Shown: positions 57,591 through 64,000 of the stretch, in pieces
Numbering within the stretch: position 1 is the stretch's first letter
Layout: every line of letters begins with the position of its first letter
Assembly (NCBI GenBank): GCA_026874595.1
Contig: CM049307.1
Coordinates: forward strand, 93,164,330 to 93,228,329
Direction: 5' to 3'
Length of the DNA stretch: 64,000 nucleotides
DNA from: Sipunculus nudus
Taxonomy: Eukaryota; Annelida; Sipuncula; Golfingiida; Sipunculidae
Position numbers and translations under genes: made by a program
Notes under the pieces: model-generated
The model's input: only the letters and a program-made list of their open reading frames with translations
Database searches by the model: none
What the model was told of the DNA's origin: nothing

Positions 57591-60215
57591 TGAACACGAT
57601 ACTAACACTCCACAGCTTGTCTGCTCACAAGGCCACGGCAAGCCTTCTCTCATTGTCTCAATCCACAGTCTCGATTGTTGTTACCAACAACAAAACGTGT
57701 GCCGATTGTCCAGCCTTCACCTCCAAGACTCTTCGTACACAACCAAGTTAAATACAGTCTAGTCGTACGTTTGTATAAAGTCAAGATGTACCCTAGGGGG
57801 TTTCCCACATTCCTCCCCCTTAGATTCAACAGCCAGCGGTTGGGTCCAAGAAAACTAACACAATAAATAATAAGATATATATAGAGAATTATTGAATATT
57901 CAAACATGACTTAACTGTAAATGTTGAAATAAAAGCCTAACATTAAATTTAACATACGTTCTACGTACTACATTAAGAGCTTCCCTTGCATTCATCGGAG
58001 CAATCATCCGTTCTTCGATCTGTCACAACTCTACGTTATTTTTTTTTAAGACTCATCACTTAACAATTGTGACACTCTTTTGGAAGATGGTGAGCAACAG
58101 ACGGGCGTTGGTGTTGGATGGCTCCCTCGCTATGACTCACGCGAGCTTCTTTGTACCTCGTTTTCCACTGGACGAGACGATTAGCGTTATCATTCAGACT
58201 AAGCTATTCAACTTGCTGCCTGAGGCTATAAATTGTAGCCTGTTTGGTGCGGAGCTGTCCATGAAAGAGATTTATCTCTTGGACCTGCTCTTGGTTTTCC
58301 AATTCCAGCATTCTCATACGTCTTCTGGTTTCCTATAGATCAGCAATTGACTGTCTGATTGATTCTCACTGGGGTGCCTCTCATACTAAACTGCTTCCCC
58401 CGCCCGCTCTGACTACTTTAATAGACCACGGTAACTCTATACTCTACTCAGGTTTCAAGGGAAGGTTTTTCCCTAAGGGTCCTGATACCCTTGATCCTGG
58501 GTACAAGTGCTGGCATGATATAAATACTAGACCTGTATTTGAATTCGTCAAATTCATCAGCATGCCGCTGGAGGATGTAATCCCTCATTCTGGTGTGTCG
58601 CTGCATTTTGTCCCAACGGTTGGTTAAGGGGTACTTGAAAACACGGGTAGATGCCACGTGTCTCTATACCCAATGGCGCCCTAGTGCCCGGCTGTCCCGG
58701 TGTTGTTTGCACCGGCGGTCAGGACAGTCCGAAGGCCTGTTGGGGGAAGGCCTGGTTCCGGCTTCAATGAGAGTACTGCGGTTCTTCGTGGATTGTAGCG
58801 AAAACCTCCCCGGTCTGAGTCGGTTCAAGGCTCTGTTGAGGGTCCTCTATTTCCGGCCATGGCTTGTCAAACACTGGGGTCCCAGCTGATCGCAGGGGGG
58901 GGGGGGGGGGTTCTCTCTAGGATGGGTTCAAGGCTCCGAGGTCAATGTAATGATATGACTTTCTATTGTGACAATCAGTGTAGGATCCTGTATTCGCACA
59001 TCTCTGGCCGGAAACTGCGCCATCATTCTGTAAACACAGTTTACAAAAAAATTACCTTCCCTAACCAGTCTATTATTGGTTCTGGTTTCACTCAAAGCAC
59101 ACAATCATTTGGGCCCCTAATGACATTTAACTCGTAATGAGGACTTGTAAAATAAAATCTCTTTCGATACCATGTGTCCCTACTAATTGGGTAATAACTA
59201 ACGGGACATTATTTTATCCAAGGGAATACTTCATCACAATGTTACCCTTGGTCATACTATCTAGATCACCAAATTCCTGAGTCTGGCCGCCCAAAATGAA
59301 GTTTTTCAGTCTCGTTATAGTGTGTGTCACTAAGCAACTGGTTTCGTACGACCTTACCCACAGCCTAGACGAGCATCATTGGCCGCTGAGGCATCTGCCG
59401 CGTCATCCATGTCGTCATCGTTCTACTCGTTGTCGTACGAGAATGGCTGTGGAGGAACATACTCTTCCCGATCTTTCAGGTTGCTCCCGGTCTGGAGTTC
59501 CCCTGCCTCCACATTATTCTCTCCGCAAGGTTCACTCGAGCGGTCTTCAGTACCTTCGGGTCATCTAGACCAACCAACAGATCGTAACGCGTCCTCGTTC
59601 TCCTGTTGGAGATTTCAGCCAACTTTCTCGAGGCGTATCTCTATTGTAGGCTTTGAGTTGGTACATATGGACAACTTTACTGGGCCTTTCTAGACTTTTC
59701 CCGTCCGAAGAACATCAAGTCAGAGTAACATTCAGAGTATCCTATTTGCACGCTCCACAATCGCATCGCTCTGAGGACGATATGTACAAGTCTTTGTCTT
59801 GTCAATCTCCCGCAACTTGCACAGTTGATTCATCCACTTTGAAACTGTTTTCTTTCGGGGTTTTCTCCTAGTCAAAGCGATCATCAATACGTCGACCTCA
59901 GATAATCCGTAGATGTGGCGACGATAGTGGGCCGCTAAACCGAGAAAACTGCGAACATCAGTTAGGCTACTTAGCACTGGCCACTTTGCGACGGCTTCAA
60001 TTTTGTCGGGGTCACACCTGACATCAGCTGTTATTAAATGTTTTAAAAATGTCACACTGGGTTGGAAAAAAAATGCATTTCTTTTGTTCCAGGTTTATAA
60101 GGCCTAATTTTCTATCTGGTCCCAGAAAGACATCCTGAAATTCAAGGATCCTTGCTTTTAGGTGACTCGTTCGATCGCAAGTAAGGTCATCGGATGCATT
60201 ATCGATCAAGGCTGT
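57590..60215 (-). pseudogene. Decayed Ty3/Gypsy element, different family
   Basis: Minus-strand fragments in element order: 60209-60100 has ARILEFQDVFLGPDRKLG, the linker before RT. 60055-59870 has DPDKIEAVAKWPVLSSLTDV and RSFLGLAAHYRRHI, the RT-RNase H connection. 59810-59732 has TYRPQSDAIVERANRIL, the integrase Glu region. The RT core, RNase H and most of the integrase are missing, so large internal deletions have joined distant parts. Near 57817 the minus strand reads TAAGGGGGAGGAATGTGGGA, like a polypurine tract followed by an LTR start. A His/Cys-bearing stretch at about 58740-58500 (CPDRRCKQHRDSRALGRHW, TNRWDKMQRHTRMRDYI) resembles C2H2-type spacing but is broken, and its relation to the element is unclear. 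Confidence 0.65.
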
Positions 60216-60318
60216 AAGAGGCCTGGTAGGTGTATGTTTTTATTCATCTCAAGATGACCGGCATCTATCGTGCTTTCTGTTTAAATCGAAATAAAGCAGG
60301 CCATACACGAGGCGACAT

Positions 60319-60379
60319 GTCGCGCGACAAGTCGCAGAAGAAGGAACAGGTTTCTTTTTCCTGCGACTTGTCGCGCGAC
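60319..60379. repeat. 19-bp perfect inverted repeat
   Basis: GTCGCGCGACAAGTCGCAG (60319-60337) and its exact reverse complement (60361-60379) flank a 23-bp spacer. It lies at the left side of the Harbinger relic, and GGCCATACACGAGGCGAC just before it may be the transposon end. Subterminal inverted motifs are where Harbinger-encoded DNA-binding proteins would act; that role is inference. Confidence 0.7.
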
Positions 60380-60429
60380 TTCAGGTTCAGCGTTGGAGAA
60401 ACAGCCAATGAGTGCACACAGATTTGCCA

Positions 60430-60573
60430 TGTTACCACGTGATCATGTGACTGTGCATGCTTTCACCGTGGCTGTGGAGGGAGCCACGTGTTTTGAATGG
60501 TACAAAGGCAAAACAGAGAAAAACAAGAAGAAAAGGGCTCACCAGGAAATTGCCAATGAACTTGGAATTACGG
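60430..60573 (+). pseudogene. MADF-BESS gene, exon with MADF N-terminal half
   Basis: The open frame encodes CFEWYKGKTEKNKKKRAHQE followed by IANELGIT, matching the middle of the MADF domain (C-L-W ... Y-x-x-K ... A-x-x-E-I-A). The donor |GTATGT at 60574 leaves phase 1, which fits the next exon at 62211. The first MADF helix and a start codon were not clearly found; the exon 5' edge is approximate. MADF domains are Myb-like DNA-binding modules. In PIF/Harbinger transposons such a protein is the partner that brings the transposase to the ends. The gene is scored as a pseudogene because of frame breaks in its last exon. Confidence 0.65.
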
Positions 60574-60674
60574 GTATGTATGCAGCTAGCGACCAACTAT
60601 AACAAAGTAGATATGATCTGTATCATTATGCACAATTGTTGTTTTGACAGATGATATTCAGACTGTTAACCCCC

Positions 60675-60679
<5 letters not shown>

Positions 60680-60742
<63 letters not shown>

Positions 60743-60925
60743 ATAGCCTCGGTATTAGCATATATGTTCATATATATGTATGTGTGTGTATTCCCACATA
60801 TTATACAATATTGATATATTTATGTAAATATTTATGTATGTATGTATGCTCATGTTCATACCATATATATATACATATGCATAAATAAATACATACGTAT
60901 ATATATATATTTATGTTTATGTATA

Positions 60926-60982
<57 letters not shown>

Positions 60983-61302
60983 ATATATATCCATGTAACA
61001 GCCTCGGTATTAGCATATGTTCATATATATGTATGTGTGTTTTCTCACAGATTATAAGATATTGATATAATTATGCATATATTTATGAATGTATGTATGC
61101 TCAAGTTCATACCATATATATATACATATGCATAAATAAATAAATATGTATATATATATTTATGTTTATGTAAAACTTTATATATATATATATATATATA
61201 TATAATAGCCTCGGTATTAGCATTTACATGGTATTTATATATTCATGCATATATGTATGCTCATGTTTATACCTTATATATACATATGCATAAATAAATA
61301 TG

Positions 61303-61351
<49 letters not shown>

Positions 61352-61381
61352 TAATAAATATAAATGAATGTACAACTTTAG

Positions 61382-61427
<46 letters not shown>

Positions 61428-61530
61428 CCATGTACTAGTCTCGGTATTAGCATATGTTCATATATATGTATGTGTGTTTTCTCACATTTTATATAATATT
61501 GATATATTGATGTATATATTTATGCTCATG

Positions 61531-61575
<45 letters not shown>
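60680..61575. repeat. TA-rich minisatellite with a GCCTCGGTATTAGCAT anchor
   Basis: The anchor GCCTCGGTATTAGCAT (slightly changed in the last unit) recurs at 60746, 61001, 61208 and 61438, giving units of about 207-255 bp. Each unit also has TTCATATATATGTATGTGTG, a TATGCTCATGTTCATACC segment, ATACATATGCATAAATAAAT and a (TA)n run of varying length. Confidence 0.85.
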
Positions 61576-62063
61576 GAATAAATATAAATGAATGAACAAC
61601 ATAAAAGCTTAATTAAAAATTTATTTTCACTCAAGGGAAGACTATGTTAAGTGAAATAATCATGAATACACATACTTATATTATAACACAAATTAAATCA
61701 CAAGAACACATGATTTGCTCAAGAGTTCATGATTTTTAAGCAGGGCTTAACAAAGAACACCGAATCTAATTCAGGCAATATTAAATAAAGAACATGATCA
61801 TGTGTGACTTATTGTTCAAACAGGGATACAACGGACCAAGGTGTGAAAACTATCGCGCTTGATGGATACGATTTTTCCCGACGTTAATCACGATTGGACA
61901 ACTGTTTCATTATCCAGACATTCAAGCGAAATGTCTTCAAATAAAGCGATAAAAATGGTGGCTGGGGGGGGGGGGGGGACACCTTGGCACATGAGGTTTT
62001 TCGACATCCAAAATCGACACAAATATGCAGGAACTCGGTTTGTCCGAGCTCGACTCAAAAAGG

Positions 62064-62068
<5 letters not shown>

Positions 62069-62131
<63 letters not shown>
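62069..62131. repeat. (TA)n microsatellite
   Basis: Uninterrupted TA array in intron 1 of the MADF-BESS gene, 79 bp before exon 2. Confidence 0.95.
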
Positions 62132-62135
<4 letters not shown>

Positions 62136-62210
62136 TCATTTTATCTTAACTGGACATCATACAAATTTGCTCATTAAAGAAATTTATATATTTATTTTTT
62201 GAGCAAGAAG

Positions 62211-62386
62211 TCAAGAACAAGATACATAACATCCGGTCCCAGTACATCAGAGAAAAGAATAAATTAAAAAAGAGAAACAAGAGCGGCGCAGCAGCAGATG
62301 ATGTCAAGTCCACATGGTTTCCTTTTAAAAGACTTGTGTTCCTTGATGACACACTTTGTCCAAAACCTTGTCGCAGTAATCTGCAG
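62211..62386 (+). CDS. MADF-BESS gene, exon with MADF C-terminal half
   Basis: Exon in phase 1, out in phase 0, donor |GTGAGC. It encodes KNKIHNIRSQYIREKNKLKK, then a Gly/Ala/Asp linker and STWFPFKRLVFLDDTL, the second half of the MADF domain (K-x-x-I-x-x-I-R-x-x-Y-x-x-E ... W-x-x-F-x-x-L-x-F-L-x-D). Joined to exon 60430-60573 it gives a continuous MADF domain. This exon is undamaged. The facing C-terminal transposase exon on the other strand starts only 18 bp downstream. Confidence 0.8.
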
Positions 62387-62404
62387 GTGAGCAACAGTGG
62401 TCAT

Positions 62405-62591
62405 TCAGTTTTCTAAGCCAACCATCTTTTTCTGCCAGGGCTCCTGACCGTCAAGGGAGTTAAAGAAAGCACAAAATTCATCCCTCACACCTTTTGCCGT
62501 GATTTTGTACTTGTTGCCTCTCACTGGTCCCATATCTTCCCAACCTCGCACAGGCTGCAGTCTGCATCCATTCCTTCTCTGTTTTGGCCAT
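62405..62591 (-). pseudogene. Harbinger transposase, C-terminal exon
   Basis: Minus-strand exon with acceptor TGTTTACAG| and a stop at 62405-62407. It encodes GWEDMGPVRGNKYKITAKGV followed by RDEFCAFFNSLDGQEPWQKK. The pattern GN-x-x-x-x-x-A-x-x-VRD-x-F-x-x-FF ... PWQ is the C-terminus of PIF/Harbinger transposases that travel with a MADF/Myb-like protein. It lies entirely within intron 2 (62387-62678) of the plus-strand MADF-BESS gene. The catalytic exons that should precede it were not found between here and 63852, so the transposase cannot be functional. Confidence 0.7.
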
Positions 62592-62678
62592 CTGTAAACA
62601 TAAGTTATATCATGTTAAGTAAATGTTGTTACTTAGTAAATTTGAAATACCTGGAGTCACAAATTTTGTTCGTTTTAG

Positions 62679-63403
62679 GTGGCATCTGCTGAAAGGGATG
62701 ATGATGTAAGAGAGGAGAAAGAACAATACTCGGGATCAGAGACGGAGCAATCTGACTCACAGTCAACTAAGTCAGCTGACAAGGAAAAAAGGTGTTACAA
62801 CTTCCATTAAGTGACCTGTCAATACACGTCCCTCAGTACTGAAACGAAAGAAAAGGGAGGAACAAGAAGAAAAAGTCCTTGGGGCAGCTCTAGAATGCAT
62901 GCAGAAAATAAGGAATCTTTGAGCGTTGGTCAGATTTCTGAGGATGAAATGACATTTTTGGCAGGTTCATTGCTCAGGAAATCAGGAGTTTGCCTGTTGT
63001 ATCAAAGAATGCATTGAAATTTCGCATTCATCAAATCTTGTATGAAGCCAAAGCGAAAGAGTTTCAGGCTTTGAGTCAATACGGAGGGGTTTCAATTGCA
63101 AACTCCGTGCAAATTCCGTATCAGTATAACAGCTGCTGGAACCCACATCCAAGTATGCCGGGAGGCGGAACGTCACCAGGCTTTCTAGGTGTCACTTTAA
63201 CCAGCAGCACCATGGCTGATATTTTGAGAACGAGCCCGGGAACTAATACACCACCTTACATCAGCACCTACCAACCAATGACACCTGTAGCACATACTGT
63301 AGTCAGCAATTCGTGTAGCACCAAGTACAACGATACAAATACAAGTATCATAGAAGGATCTCCTGCTGGAAACTCCGGTCTACTCCAAGAAATTAATTCT
63401 TAA
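62679..63403 (+). pseudogene. MADF-BESS gene, last exon with BESS motif, broken frames
   Basis: After acceptor GTTTTAG| the first frame reads VASAERDDDVREEKEQYSGS and an acidic Ser-rich linker, then stops near 62815. A second frame carries a charged helix (LKRKKREEQEEKVLGAALE, about 62839-62916). A third carries SVGQISEDEMTFLAGS (about 62920-62967). A fourth segment carries the rest of the BESS motif, IAQEIRSLPVVSKNALKFRI and HQILYEAKAKEF, then a Gly/Ser/Thr/Pro-rich tail to a stop at 63403. The content is that of one MADF-BESS protein, so at least two or three indels have broken it, or the assembly has indel errors. BESS motifs mediate protein-protein contacts. Confidence 0.7.
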
Positions 63404-63852
63404 ACCTTAAACCTGTTCAAAGAGATAGTAATTAAGAAGGATCGCTAATAGACACCTAATACTCCCTCCTTTGACTTGATACTCTGAGGTCAAATATATT
63501 AAAGCATATTCATTTTAAGTTCTGAAGATGTCCAATAGCCTTTGAGCAAATCCCCTCAGTAGTAGGCCTAATTGTGGAAATTTTTGTTAAGATACATATC
63601 ATAAGATGAGCAAGATATTACCTGTAATGTTAACGTTACGTGTGTCAGGATTTGTCGTAAAATTTAAGTAAGTTTTGAAAATACTTTATTATTCTGACAT
63701 ATAAATAACAACAGAAACTTGATATACGATCATAACAGAAACTTGATATACGATCATAAATCTTTATAAAAGTATAAGCTAGTGTAAGCTGATAAGTGAA
63801 AAAAAAATATAACACCTTGGTTTTAATCAAGAACATTACTTGCAATTCATAC
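63404..63852. other. Spacer; 24-bp direct repeat
   Basis: Convergent spacer between the MADF-BESS 3' end and the transposase exon. AACAGAAACTTGATATACGA plus TCAT occurs twice in tandem (63710-63757). No transposase catalytic exon was found here on the minus strand. Confidence 0.6.
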
Positions 63853-63968
63853 CTTAAGATAGTCGTCACTCAGCACTTCATATAGCGCATTTGATGTTTC
63901 CATGGCAATTTTTCCTATAGCCTGTGCCGAAATTCTGTATAAAAAGCGTAGGCTCTCGAAGGTCTCTC
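63853..63968 (-). pseudogene. Harbinger transposase, N-terminal-region exon
   Basis: Minus-strand exon with acceptor CTTATCAG| and donor |GTATGA, phase 1 in and 0 out. It encodes GETFESLRFLYRISAQAIGK, then IAMETSNALYEVLSDDYLK. This is the segment before the catalytic domain in PIF/Harbinger transposases (ATG-x-S-x-x-x-L-x-x-x-F/Y-R-I-x-x-x-x-x-x-x-I ... A-I-x-x-x-L-x-x-x-Y-L). The exon itself is intact. Upstream exons lie beyond the window end. It faces the MADF-BESS gene, giving the convergent two-gene layout of Harbinger transposons. Confidence 0.7.
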
Positions 63969-64000
63969 CTGATAAGGGAAAATAAAATATAGGTTACCAT

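Larger units (their letters stand above)
60574..62210 (+). other. Intron 1 of the MADF-BESS gene, repeat-filled
   Basis: Starts GTATGT and ends GAGCAAGAAG. Almost wholly TA arrays and a TA-rich minisatellite (60680-61575) plus another (TA)n at 62069-62131 and a G tract near 61965. Confidence 0.6.

Noticed and set aside
60746-61453. CRISPR-like array because of regularly spaced GCCTCGGTATTAGCAT anchors
   Set aside because: The spacers are themselves shared TA-rich repeats, unit length varies, and the genome is eukaryotic; it is a minisatellite.

Overview
This window is eukaryotic, AT-rich and gene-poor. It has split genes with GT-AG introns, tRNA-derived SINEs, MITEs, long (TA)n arrays, a recent LTR retrotransposon and decayed transposons. 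The C-type lectin, the kringle/EGF exons, the Ty3 element with an RRM-like Gag N-terminus and the MADF/Harbinger pair all fit a lophotrochozoan invertebrate. A bivalve-type mollusc is my best guess, but no species marker is visible.

Layout. 1-20 kb has no convincing host gene. It holds SINE pieces (225-1037, 9969-10365), a TA-flanked MITE (1952-2378), a degenerate ~150-bp tandem repeat (4950-5400), an old diverged copy (7.95-11.8 kb) of a repeat seen again at 28-34 kb, and a broken coding relic (13773-14251). 20.07-22.7 kb, minus strand, is a set of secreted-protein exons: signal peptide, EGF-like, kringle, then three more EGF-like. Several are damaged by stops, a frameshift or a microsatellite. 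24.6-35.5 kb is repeat country: a pogo-like MITE, a 2.87-kb tandem duplication, tRNA-like repeats with a TATA box and CRE palindromes, and a ~360-bp family with three copies in the window.

35505-52765, minus strand, is a composite Ty3/Gypsy element, LTR-internal-LTR-internal-LTR, nearly identical between halves. Each half carries gag (RRM-like N-terminus, CX2CX4HX4C zinc knuckle) and pol (PR-RT-RH-IN). Gag and pol are linked by an A_AAA_AAC slippery site plus a perfect 9-bp stem-loop. The left half has intact gag and frameshifted pol; the right half has frameshifted gag and intact pol; both have YLDN instead of YLDD in RT.

55545-56914 (+) is the best host gene: a three-exon secreted C-type lectin of 173 aa with QPD and WND motifs, a TATA box and a poly(A) signal. 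57.6-60.2 kb is a decayed second Gypsy element. 60.3-64 kb is a PIF/Harbinger transposon relic. It has a MADF-BESS gene on the plus strand and, on the minus strand, separate N- and C-terminal transposase exons, the latter nested inside a MADF intron, with no catalytic core visible between them.
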